The notes beneath the pieces are model-generated. The model made no database searches. It saw only the letters and a list, made by a program, of their open reading frames with translations, and was not told the origin of the DNA. A stretch of DNA of 64,000 bases from Polytrichum commune (Eukaryota > Streptophyta > Polytrichopsida > Polytrichales > Polytrichaceae). This document shows, piece by piece, positions 49,942-60,741 of this stretch; the first letter of the stretch is position 1; the number at the start of each line of letters is the position of its first letter. A program made the translations under genes and the position numbers. Location of the stretch: positions 1,862,501 through 1,926,500 of the forward strand of contig OX485805.1 in the NCBI GenBank assembly GCA_950295325.1, written 5' to 3'.

Positions 49942-50293
49942 CCACTAATACAACCTCAAGGCCTTTATATAATGGAGACAAGGCTATAATGCACTAAAGA
50001 AAAATTGATATAGTCGGAGGAAGATAGTTGGGCGGAATGACACACATATCTAAGCAAGTTTTGATCTTTAAGAGGCGTTTTAGTGGTTTCTCCGTTCTTT
50101 GTGGCCACACAAGGTTTCAAACCAAATTTTGGCCTCGACTCAGTTACGTCGATCCTTCCAAGTATGGTGGATGTGCCCAGTTTGGTCTTTGATCTTAAAT
50201 GGACACCTATATTTGAGTGGTGTATGGTTGGGTGTGAATCTAAGCGCGGACAACAAAAAGGCATGTGTTGGAAAAAAGAAGAAGATTGGACTA

Positions 50294-50701
50294 AGGTAGG
50301 GGTGGCAATTTCCGTGCGGGTCCTAAAGTCGACCCCTATGTCGGAAGCACCTTTTTAGGTGCTTTTACCTGGGTTTACAAAAGCACCTATGAAGGTGCTT
50401 TTACCGTTCACAGCGTTGCCATCATTTCATTGGCTGCCAACGGTCGGTTTAATGCTGCCAACGGTCGGTTTTAGAAATCCACCCTGTGGATATACCACGT
50501 ACCCTATGTGCGAGTGTTGGTCACTCTACAAGGTTTCCTTTAAAAATTTGTAGGAAATCATAAACATGCTGGAAATTTTTGATTTTTTCATAGTTGCTCT
50601 TGCACCAGCTTTGCGAAGTGCTCAAAATTTATAAAAAAAAATAGTTTCAGCATCCCAACTAGGCACATCTGAAATTTGGATGGAAATAGCCACCCCTACC
50701 T
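50294..50701. mobile_element. 408-bp MITE with about 20-bp TIRs
   Basis: The left end AGGTAGGGGTGGCAATTTCC is mirrored at the right end with one mismatch in 20. TA abuts both ends (50292-50293 and 50702-50703) and may be the target duplication, as in Tc1/mariner-like MITEs. Inside are two stem-loops built on AAGCACCT/AGGTGCTT (about 50346-50403) and a duplicated GCTGCCAACGGTCGGTTT. No transposase is present. The element sits between the two 185-bp direct repeats. Confidence 0.85.
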
Positions 50702-51338
50702 TATGTGCTCAAAACTTGTTAACTTTCCTAAATGTACTAGTCAACGTAATTGAGGGTACCTATATAGTGATTTATTAGCTCAAAGAATATTCACTTTGAC
50801 AATGAATAGGAAGTTCATATGAGCTCTAAAAATAATGACGAAAGTGACTACGGCATGATTTGGATTTGCTAATCATCTTGCACCAATTGTGTGTTTAAGA
50901 TCCTACCGTAAGTGGGCGCAAAGCTAAAAGTTCCCGTTTAAGACTCACTTATCTTATTGAGAGTCTCATAGACTAGGTATAGCCCTCCACCGGCCCCACG
51001 GGCTCAAGCATGGTTAAGTACATAGCTCCAGTACCTTGCATAGGTTTAAATGAAAGTGAAATTTATCTAAGGGTGCAAACATAGATGATACGTGAAGGAA
51101 TACAACGTACAATCTATGAAATATTTGACACTTTTAGCCACCATTTCTACACATGGTTTTCAATTGTTTTTTCAAATTTTCAAACCATGTTGGATGTAGT
51201 TTTTTATGGTCTTGGGACACTATCAATCATATGGTACTTGAAAATGGTTGTGTATGAATCAAAATCATGTACATGGATTCATGCCATGTCACTATGTTGA
51301 AATTTATATTTAAATTACGTGGATGTAATCTTGATGTG

Positions 51339-51525
51339 CTTTGTAATAACTTTATTTTCCTAACATTGTTAAGCCTCATGCGGACTTACTCTTCCTAAAT
51401 AAAAGAGATTTCATGTTTCATTGGGACCTTGCTTTGGCGCTAAGGGCCGCTTTACATGGGGAGCCAAGACCAATTTGGGGGTTTGACATGACATGCGTGA
51501 ACCCTTGTTCGTGATTGATCTAATC
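51339..51525. repeat. About 185-bp direct repeat, right copy
   Basis: Partner of 49756-49941. The two differ by scattered substitutions and small gaps, so they are not identical as recently inserted LTRs would be. Confidence 0.85.
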
Positions 51526-51870
51526 TTATGATTTTAATAAGGTAGAGGGTGCTTAAACCAACACTTTAAGCTATTGCAAATACATATGGCTATGTGGTTG
51601 ATATATAAAATAGATATTCATATTAGATTATCTAATCTTATGGCTTTAATATACTAGAGCACTTACTCTATATACTTGACCGTGCTTCTCCCCCACCATA
51701 TTATGAATATTCAGATTTGGGAAGGAATTATCGATCATCCCGTCATGGATATTGTCATCGTCATATTATATGGTAAGTATGCAATAATATATGGTAAGTA
51801 CGCAATAACATGGAAGTTTTGTAGGGCCCGTTGCCCTATGAAGTTGACCAGACCACCCGTTTCACAGTTT

Positions 51871-52557
51871 GTATACATTTTAAACCCCGGGCAAAAGACC
51901 TATTAAGATGGCGAGAAGAATCTAACGGCTCACAACGATACTGTACATGCTTGTGTGGACTTTTCTAGTTGTATACATTTTAAACCCCGGGGGCAAGACC
52001 TATTAAGATGGCGAGAAGAATCTAACGGCTCACAACGATACTGTACATGCTTGTGTGGACTTTTCTAGTTGTATACATTCTAAACCCCGGGCAAAAGACC
52101 TATTAAGATGAAGAGGTGAATCTAACGGCTCACAACGATACTGTACATGCTTGTGTGGACTTTTCTAGTTGTATACATTCTAAACCCCGGGGGCAAGACC
52201 TATTAAGATGGCGAGAAGAATCTAACGGCTCACAACGATACTGTACATGCTTGTGTGGACTTTTCTAGTTGTATACATTCTAAACCCCGGGCAAAAGACC
52301 TATTAAGATGGCGAGAAGAATCTAACGGCTCACAACGATACTGTACATGCTTGTGTGGACTTTTCTAGTTGTAAACATTCTAAACCCCCGGCAAAAGACC
52401 TATTAAGATGAAGAGGTGAATCTAACGGCTCACAACGATACTGTACATGCTTGTGTGGACTTTTCTAGTTGTATACATTTTAAAGCCCGGGCAAAAGACC
52501 TATTAAGATGAAGAGGTGAATCTAACGGCTCACAATGATACTGTGCATCCTGTGTGG
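51871..52557. repeat. 100-bp satellite, seven units of exact period
   Basis: GTATACATT(T/C)TAAA starts units at 51871, 51971, 52071, 52171, 52271, 52371 and 52471; the last is slightly short. Every unit carries TCTAACGGCTCACAA at unit position about 51 and GATACTGT downstream. Two variable sites (GGGCAAAAG or GGGGGCAAG; GGCGAGAAG or AAGAGGTG) mark subtypes that are mixed between units, as expected from unequal exchange or conversion. High similarity implies recent amplification. Confidence 0.97.
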
Positions 52558-52593
52558 ACTTCTTTTTGCGGCTCTTACGTCTCTAGAACTTGC

Positions 52594-52602
52594 ATATATA
52601 AC
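52594..52602 (+). promoter_or_regulatory. TATA box downstream of the 100-bp satellite
   Basis: GCATATATAACAGC lies about 37 bp after the last satellite unit and about 630 bp before the ATG at 53229. Spacing and sequence suit a plant core promoter for the partial gene at 53229-53612. Confidence 0.4.
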
Positions 52603-53228
52603 AGCTTGGTTTGTTGTGTACTGGTGTGTGTATGAGGCATTTTGCAGTCTAGCTTTGGGGTCACGTTGGTTGTAACAGGATACACCTTCCTCATGGCCAC
52701 TTGTTAGCAACGACAACTGCTAGTATGCTCAATGTGTTGTAGATGACCTCTTTGTCTTCTCTGAATCGCCACCCCATCGCCACTCACCCTTGCGGATCTT
52801 ACACAAGATTAATTGCTGTCCTAGGTGGAGCGCTTCCAGTTTTGGTATTCTACTCCAGTGATAGTTGGCTTCACTGCTTGATCTAGCTCATTCGACTTAG
52901 TAGGTTTTTTCACGCTGAAGAAGGGCTTGATTTTAGCAAAAGAGTCCGCAAACTTCTTCAGCCAGTATATTGTGTACTGGAGATTCTACAATAGACGTGC
53001 GTGTCAAGCTGGACTTGTGAACACAAAATTTATATGGGTTCCAATTTGTATGAGTTAGGCTGAGCGAGTGCTGATGATTTGTATTGAAGGATGTATATAC
53101 CCGTACTGACAGCCAGCCCATTGCGCTGATTCTGATCAGAATCTTTAATTGTTTCCCAGCTGCAAGATTTCCCACAACTGAGCCCAATTCACTCAGCTAC
53201 ATACACCACCCGACACTCCCAATTCATC

Positions 53229-53612
53229 ATGGAGGCTGCAAGGTGAGCTCCAGCTCCAGATTCCTCTCAATTTCTCATAGTCAACACAGTAATTAATATA
53301 AATCGGGTTTGTCTGTAGAAGGCCCGTAGGAAACAACTAGCTATTTGAGTTTCTCCCAAGCTTTCACACATGCTTAATAGTCGACGTTGTACACTGGCAG
53401 AGTCGGTGAAGGTGGCGGCCATGTAACGCACCACAACTTCTTCACAATTTTAGCTGTGGACGAAGCTTTGGCTGACCCAACAGCTTCCCCACGGCCAATG
53501 ACAATATTTGACGCAATCCAGGAAGACGAAGGGGACTCCGAGGTGACAACCCAAACACTTGCCAACCATGAACACGAGGCAGCTTCACCTGAAGAAGAGC
53601 ATATTCACGCTG
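53229..53612 (+). CDS. Partial gene: short first exon and acidic second exon, unrecognised
   Basis: ATGGAGGCTGCAAG/GTGAGC at 53229 looks like a first exon (Met-Glu-Ala-Ala-) with a good donor. An exon with acceptor CAATTTTAG ends in CACGCTG/GTGAGT at 53612 and encodes an acidic stretch including TIFDAIQEDEGDSEV and HEHEAASPEEEH. The two do not join in frame directly, because the donor phase is 2 and the acceptor needs phase 1. A small exon in between (candidates near 53320 or 53373) or a different first exon is required. I find no later exon, so the gene may continue far downstream or be broken. No family is recognised. Confidence 0.35.
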
Positions 53613-54632
53613 GTGAGTCTATTGCATCTCCTCACTGGACACCTGCATGTTCCTGGCTCCCATTTCCCCTTTGGTGAGAACAGGATGCTTCCAACATAAT
53701 ACTGCCAACATAACAACATATGCACCGTAGATCTTTGCACGCATCCGATGACTAAAATATGATCTAGGACTTTTCGCTTGATAACGCCCTTAGAATAGGG
53801 CGGTCCATGATATGTGGCCTTGGTCATCAAGCCTACCTATCCCATTTCATCTTCTTTTATTATTATTATTTCGAATTTAACTGTGTCACGGGCAGTTGGG
53901 CAACCATGTTATATTTTATTATACAAAGTTTATTGTATTTAGTGTCACTTACCCTATTATGAGAGCCTATCCGTGGTTACGCTAAATGGAAACCAATACT
54001 AAACTGTTTATGGTATTTAGTTTCACCTAACTAATAAGGTCACTTACCTTATTCTGAGACGAATCCTAGATTACACTCATGACCAACAAGGTTGACCATC
54101 AATGTCATTACATAACACTTGTCAATTGTGTGTTCAATAATATCTTCCTATAATAAAAGAAATCTAGGGTTTAGGGTTTAGGGTACACCCTACATCAGAA
54201 ATTGCGAACAAGTTGAGGGGAACACGTACACTTGAGATCAATATTTACCACAAACCTATGAGGATCATGTTTTTATCAGAACCCCAATACCTTCATAAAA
54301 GTGGTGGGGCTCAGCTTAGAAAGGTGGGCATCTAGCCCTGGTCCCTTTTCCAATGTTGATAGAATGATTGCTAACAATCCAAAAGCGATGGCATATTTTG
54401 AGAGAAGTCTTTTCAACTGTTTTTGGTGAATTTCCCGAGGATTTTGCCTTGTACCGAGCTCACAATGTTGATTGATCATGTCCAGACTCACTACCAGTTT
54501 TATTGGCTCTGTCTGTAGGACAGAGACTATGCATCAACTTCTTTGTTTCAAGAGCAAATTTCCTAACCACTTTGCGTTCACACTTGAACGTTACTTGTTC
54601 TTGTTATTTTTGGTCCACTTTATTTAATGTGG

Positions 54633-54664
<32 letters not shown>

Positions 54665-56084
54665 GAGAGAGAGAAAGAGATGAATGCATTGGAAGAAATC
54701 TAGTTAACTATAGTTATTTCGGCAATTCTTGATTATTCATTTTTAAAATTTCGGGTGATAAATGAGTAGCTTCAATCCTTGATCCGCATTTGAGAAGAAG
54801 GTGCACAAAATCCAAGGAAGGTTTTGTATAGTGAATAGCCATGGATTGGCATGAGCAAAGTGAACATCTACAATTGTAGTCTTTCATAGTAAAGGACAGA
54901 GCCTCACGGTTCTACCGTTTTCTTGTTCTTTGAAAGTAAGAAACTGTCAAACTTATAATTTGTTTGAGTGAGGACCCTCGGGGCTTTTTGTTGATGGTTC
55001 AAGCTTGTATTCCACTTTGACGATCATCTAAATTGTAATGAAAGTCTCAATGTCTGCTTTCTATTCAACTTTGCAAATCTAGTAAAACCTTTTAGAATGT
55101 TTTTGGTTATTAGTTGTATTTGTAAGTTCTAGAGTACTAAGAATTCAACTTCCTCAGTACCATGGCGGTTCCACCGTTTATTATATTACTTTGAGATTTT
55201 TTGAATTTTAAAATATTTAATTCAGTAAAGAAAATCCATTATTTGGGAAAACATGAGAATTTGATAGAATATTGTGTTTCTTAGAGTGCAGGCTTGGAAA
55301 TAAATTTATTTATTAACAATGGCTTGTAGAAGTCGACATGAGACCACGGTGAACTAGATGACCATTTTCTTATTGTAAGATATCCATATTTAAATTATAT
55401 ACCTAATTTCGTCCTTAGCATAATTCCAAGGCATTTCTGTACTTTTGTAACGTATCTTGTCATTACATTATGCTTTCTACAATTGATTCATAAAAACTCT
55501 ATGACTTAATATTCCACATTTTTAAATCTTATAATAAAATACCTAATTTTCTTACAATAAGTTTTAATGACATGCTTAGATTCCAAACAATAGAAAAACA
55601 ATCACATGAATAATACAAACTTATGGATATGATGAAATCAACTATGCAAGATAGCTAATCATATGGAAATGCATTAAGGATTAGCCTACATAGTAGCACC
55701 AACTAGGCATTACTTGCAAGGGACTTTAGGGATTAATGTCTCCAAATGTTACACATTGTGGGTTGCCAAAACAAATAAAAGAATCCCCAATATGTACTTC
55801 GTTAATTATGATGGGTATTGATTGGTGTGTATATATTTTGTTCCTTTCTTTCAGTATTTTATGTTATTGGTAAACCTCTGATCCTACACCTTAGTAAATG
55901 ATTCATACAAAAGGAAGTCTCCATGTTATCAACTCCATTCGTAAATAAATCATTTTATGATCCAAGTTTCCAGTCTCTTACAAACATTATGTTACAAGTT
56001 TAAACAAATTTAGATAACCACTTATTAAAAATTCAATTATAGATTGGGATTTATGAGTTGCCAAATAGTTGATGATGATTCTTT
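53613..56084. other. AT-rich spacer with simple repeats
   Basis: Telomere-type TAGGGTT units at 54165-54184 and a (TC)n tract followed by AGAGAG at 54634-54679, which can fold back on itself. I see no exon that I can support. Confidence 0.5.
54634..54679. repeat. (TC)n/(AG)n palindromic microsatellite
   Basis: About 15 TC units run directly into AGAGAGAGAG, so the tract is self-complementary. The 66-codon plus frame across it is low-complexity. Confidence 0.9.
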
Positions 56085-56486
56085 GTGGTGATCTATAACA
56101 AGTTAAATATGTTGGTAGGATTTAATGTGTTGCTCTTGGAGGGAGATAGCACCTTACCATTAGTGGTGAGTGCTGCGGATTACTTGGGATTTCTTGAGAA
56201 GGAAGTACTACCATTCCCTCTTCATGCGAGGAACCAAAGACACAAGAAAAAAGTCTTGTTGAAGTTGGCAACGGATCTCAAAGTTCTCCCACCGCCAAAC
56301 CCTTCTATTCTTGACCTTGACTTTGACATTCAACAATGGAGACACATCATCCCCGAACTTATCAAAGAAATGCGGATTGTGGAAAGTCGGTGCTCTTTGG
56401 AAATACGCAACTTGGGAGTGTACGTCCTCACATCTACCCCATACATTGCATTCTTGGAGTTGCTTGCTACACATTTAGCCGTCTAA
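56085..56486 (+). CDS. 133-codon open frame, hypothetical
   Basis: An uninterrupted frame with protein-like composition, including VSAADYLGFLEKEVLPFP, KVLPPPNPSILDLDFDIQQ and WRHIIPELIKEM. It stands out from the AT-rich spacer by its length and moderate GC. I recognise no domain. It may be a fragment of a decayed gene or transposon, since its first residues (near 56085) read as intergenic sequence. Confidence 0.25.
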   Translation: MVIYNKLNMLVGFNVLLLEGDSTLPLVVSAADYLGFLEKEVLPFPLHARNQRHKKKVLLKLATDLKVLPPPNPSILDLDFDIQQWRHIIPELIKEMRIVESRCSLEIRNLGVYVLTSTPYIAFLELLATHLAV

Positions 56487-57565
56487 GGACTTTGTGGCAC
56501 TTAGAAGTTAAGAACCAATGTGGTTTTGGGTACATGTTTAGGGTCCAGTGCAGCCATTTGGATTCCAACCCTCTATATGCAACATATTCCTAAGTTGCAT
56601 AATTAGGGCTCCAAGTTGATGGTAGCCATAAACTAAATTTGCTAATGTAACCCTCGGAGGTTGACTTTGTACTAAATGCCTCCCAATAGAGTACCATTTT
56701 AATATTGTGTATGTTTTTGTGGTGTGTTTTGGTTGTATACCTAGTTGAGAAAATGTGTCATGACATACTAAGATTGGCAAGTAAATCATCAAGTCTTGTA
56801 CAAATTCAATGCCATAAGAATGACAAATCAAGTGAGTCTCTCAAAGTGTGACGAGTCTTCAAAGATCACGTATACACGATCTGCTTAAAGGATTTCATAG
56901 GTGCATCTAAAGTGGTTTGTGTCCAACATTGACTATTTAACCATCCCAACCAATGACTTGTCGTATTAATTCTTGCAGTAATATTAAAAATTGGTTACAA
57001 CAAAATGTTGAACCATTTTGCACCCAAATACAGGTGTTTAAATAATGAGGTTGATGTGTGAACTAGGTTGGTGTTTGATGAACACATGTCTCTCCCAACT
57101 GAATTGATCACTTCACTTTCAGTGTGGAGTGGGCTTGTGTGTAAGCCACATAAAGTATGAAGAAAGGACTGATTACAAGAAGTGTTAATACTCCCATATA
57201 AATGAGAATGAATAAAAAATGTAAAAGAAAGCATTTCATGATGATTCCTAAAAGTTCTTCCATGATGATTCCTTCCTCCACTTCTGGAGGGTCCAGTTTA
57301 ATAACTCCCACCACTTAAAATTGTTCCTTTGCAGAAATGGTTTCCTTGATTTTGGTTAACCCTGCTGCGGACATCCAGAAACAAGCGATTAATGATGATG
57401 GCCTTCACAAACAATAACCAAAGGGCCTTCCAGCATGCAATAAACGCCAATCAATAATAAAATTGCAGCATCTAAATTCCACATCAAATTCCAACATCAC
57501 AAGTCACTTGAACCCTTCAGAGGTGAGGAAGAATTGGCACATTAGATGGATACAATGCTGAGCAA
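56487..57565. other. Gene-free spacer
   Basis: No supported exon. Minus-strand frames of 70-97 codons exist but lack splice signals or recognisable motifs. Confidence 0.4.
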
Positions 57566-57850
57566 TTATGGGACCTCTGTCTCAGATTCTGCATGAACAG
57601 CAGTTGCAGATGCATTAGGGCCACTGTATATTGATACAAGGCACTGATGTGGACTGCAATTGCTGGCCATGCAAATCGGATCCTCCAAGTCCAAAGTTTT
57701 CTTCAATTGAATGAATTTGAGGTTGACTTTAGGTCAGGCTCAGAGTGACACTCATTCATGCCAACCCAGGTTGCCGTCAGCCCCATATCCTCTTCCTTGT
57801 CTGTCTCTCGGCTTGCTCTGACTAATGAAACATGCCTAAACTGCTCCCCA
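57566..57850 (-). pseudogene. Possible terminal exon broken by a frameshift, family unknown
   Basis: On the minus strand one frame reads ASRETDKEEDMGLTATWVG and NECHSEPDLKSTSNSFN before a stop. The adjacent frame continues with KKTLDLEDPICMASN and SGPNASATAVHAESETEVP, ending at TAA 57568-57566. Both halves look like protein, so a single-base indel in a real C-terminal exon is plausible. I recognise no domain. Confidence 0.22.
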
Positions 57851-58074
57851 CAAGTAATTTGCGAAGTCCAGGGTTAAACAGCTCAGAAATCCAAACATTT
57901 GAGTCACTCAAACTTTCCACCAAGAAAATCGAGCAACACCTCGTATCTGTCCTGACAACTTTAAAGTGGCAGTAAACCTGAGTTATCACCAAACGTGAAC
58001 CTATATTTCAATGGGTACTCTGCACCCATGACCTAGGAAAAACAACAGTCCGGGCACAGTGGAATTTTACGACA

Positions 58075-58511
58075 GGCAGTGTCTTTTATGACACCAGATA
58101 GCCCTCCTTATATCGTCAAGCAGTACAAAACATCTTGACAGCTAACCGTGGGATCTTCATGTTCGAAGATTATCGTTATAAAATCAGATTATAATGAAGA
58201 AACTTGAAAACAAGTTCAGGTAGAGAAGCTTAACACGTTGTGCTTTGCTTACGAGAAAATCGAGCATGAAAATAGGGCTAAATCGACAGTATAGAGCTTT
58301 GCCATAGGCAGTACAATTTATGACTCCTTATATCGTCAAGCAGTGCAATTCATCTTGACAGCTAACCATGTGATCTTCATGTTCGAAGATTATCTCCATC
58401 ATATCAGATTAAATAAAAGCATCTTAAGCGCAAGTTTAGGTATATATCCTTAAACACGTTCTGCTTTGCTAACAAGAAAATTGGTAATGAAAATAGGGCT
58501 AAATCGACAAT
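58075..58511. repeat. About 220-bp tandem duplication, two units
   Basis: Unit 1 starts near 58075 and unit 2 near 58307. Both hold TATATCGTCAAGCAGT, CATCTTGACAGCTAACC, GATCTTCATGTTCGAAGATT and ATGAAAATAGGGCTAAATCG. The second unit runs straight into a TATA-rich stretch. Confidence 0.9.
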
Positions 58512-58521
58512 ATATATATAG
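58510..58521 (+). promoter_or_regulatory. TATA-rich element after the 220-bp duplication
   Basis: ATATATATATAG is followed 10-15 bases later by a pyrimidine-rich CTCTCCCTCCCCCC stretch, a typical plant core-promoter and leader layout. I find no convincing gene downstream, so any transcript may be non-coding. Confidence 0.3.
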
Positions 58522-59159
58522 TTTATTCCTCTCCCTCCCCCCTTCACCTCTCTCTTTCCAAAAATGATCGAAGGTTGTTACTTGGTTGCTCACATCATCT
58601 CTCTGCTATTAATTTGAGAACTGTACAGCCTGAGCACATTGTTAATATTAATCCAAAATTGATGTCAGAACATCAGCTCAACATGGTCGATTTCCTTAGG
58701 AAAAACCCGGCTCATCGATAATCGCACCCTAAAAGTCTTAACTTGTTGAGTGAAACTCACGAAGCTAACTGAGCTCGATGGTCTCAGCATGCGGTAACTA
58801 ATCTCATTAGTCCCCATGATTACCAGTAGTTCTCTCAATAGCCCCAGACACGCAGTACATGCTGTAATTATTAGAACAACGCTGGGGACTGTGTGGCACA
58901 GCAGGTGACTAGGGCGAAATTGCATCTGCCAGAGCAACCCGAGCAAAAAATCCCCCTTCATCATGCCCCTGTTGAGAGTGGGCCGAACTGGTGAAGTGGA
59001 GTGGCAGCAGCTAAGCCCAGGGTTACACATTTCCATAAGGAACACTAATTCAACTCTACCTTCACCCTCTAACCCCGACCCCACCCCAGCACACAACCAA
59101 TACCAAACCCTCTTTTCTCTCACTCGCCCATTCTACCACCTGCCCCACAACTTTCCTCA

Positions 59160-59712
59160 CAACCTCAGAACCAGCACCAAACCCCAGAATTCAATACAAT
59201 TTCTGGAATTTTCCATCAATAACTCCCCATCAAAGCACCCACACACGCCACATAATCTCCTAACACTCAAATGGACAACCAAACCCCCAGAAACCAAAAA
59301 GTCCTCCAAAAGAACTCTCTCCCAGCACACTGACGACAAACAAACAAAGAATTGTGCTCTTAACTGCTTACAACCGCTACAAAACTCCCGACACACACAC
59401 AGAAATTCCTCAACTCTCATAGACACAACCTAACCCCAGAAACCAAAAAATCCTTCCAGCACACTGACCACAAAGAAACAAACAATTGCACTCTAAACCG
59501 CATACAAGCGCTCACAAAACACCCAACACATGCACCGAATTTCCTCAAACTCTCAGCATCGCGACCAAACTCAACACATCCAAAATAAACGTTCCGAAAC
59601 TGCTCATGATCAAGGCCCCTTCCGCGCACACACTTCACCCTCTACCCCATTCAAAATAAGCTCTAAACCGCGCGCAACCGCAACACACCAGACACATACA
59701 CATGGCCCATAA
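59160..59712. repeat. CA-rich, G-poor repeat block
   Basis: The plus strand is strongly biased to A and C. CCAGAAACCAAAAA(G/A)TCCT recurs at 59288 and 59436 (about 148 bp apart), followed by CAGCACACTGA and AAACAAACAA in both. A third partial unit resumes at CTCTAAACCGC (about 59661). Style and words resemble the array upstream of TOC159 copy B. Open frames of 73-156 codons on both strands reflect composition, not genes. Confidence 0.7.
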
Positions 59713-60505
59713 CAATCATGGTTCCTGAAATCCACAAGCCTTGAAGGGAAAATCAAAAGTCATCCCCAAACCATGCGTAACCGGGAGCAAATGGGAAGGA
59801 GTAGATTTAAGTGTGGAGAAGGTAGGGCGCGTGGCCCAGAACCATTACAAACCTAATTGAATGTAATTTTATTTTCTACAATTGAAATGCTATTTAGAAT
59901 ACTACATACCTTTATACTTATAGATATTGAAATCCACAAAGTAAAGCAGAAGACCATCATGGGTTTAGTCCCAAACCCTGAGTTTATGAGAGTAAACACA
60001 AACTCATCCATGTTTTCTTGATGCTTCAATCACCATACAGAAAGAGTGGTGTCGGGTTATTAAAAATCGGTTTTTTAGCTTGCCCTATTAGAATGAGTGG
60101 GCCAAGTTAGCCTTGCATAAGCCGATCTAGGGTTTAGAACAACGGGTTCTATGCGTACAACCCATTTTAGATCTTAAAATTCTCTCCAAATTTTAGACGC
60201 GCAAAAGAGAAGTCTCAAAAGTTCCACCCACCTTTCAAAACTTGCTCCAATACACAACAAAAGAATAATCTTAATAAACGTTCCTCAAAGAACATGGTAT
60301 CGTACCTCTTTGAAGGACTTTATGGATAACTCTACTAATTGAAAATATTTGGCAATTTGTGTAACCTATGCGTATGGTTCAATATCGCATAAGTATCAAT
60401 ATTGATTCTTGAATGACATTTGATGCCCTGAACAATCCCAGGAGGGTGCACCTTTCATCAAAAACCAAGAATCACATGCGTTTGGAACATAATCCTAAAC
60501 AACTA

Positions 60506-60741
60506 GGGATTCATGGCACTCACTAAAAATCATCCATCCAAGATATCGTGGATGAAGTGGCTCCAATAAAAAAAGCCCCCTATGGGGTTGAGGGCCGATT
60601 CATTCGAATGTGATGTCACCAGACTAATTCGGGGCCTTTGACTCTATTTCCGGAATCAAATTTGCCCAAAAATAGCCATTTAGATTATTCCTGTGTTTTT
60701 TTCATCCGCACGGATGATTTTTAGTGAGTGCCACGAATCCC
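60506..60741. mobile_element. 236-bp fold-back MITE
   Basis: GGGATTC(A)TGGCACTCAC and the following TAAAAATCATCC on the left are mirrored at the right end (GGATGATTTTTAGTGAGTGCC, then ACGAATCCC) with one mismatch across about 28 bp. The interior has no frame. I see no clear target-site duplication, so the superfamily is unassigned. Confidence 0.85.

Noticed and set aside
58665-59123. 152-codon minus frame
   Set aside because: It overlaps composition-biased sequence, has no recognised motif and has no clear splice or promoter context. It was considered with the CA-rich block and dropped.
58963-59433. 156-codon plus frame rich in Thr, Pro, Asn and Ser
   Set aside because: Translation of the A/C-rich repeat block; low complexity, with no codon signal.
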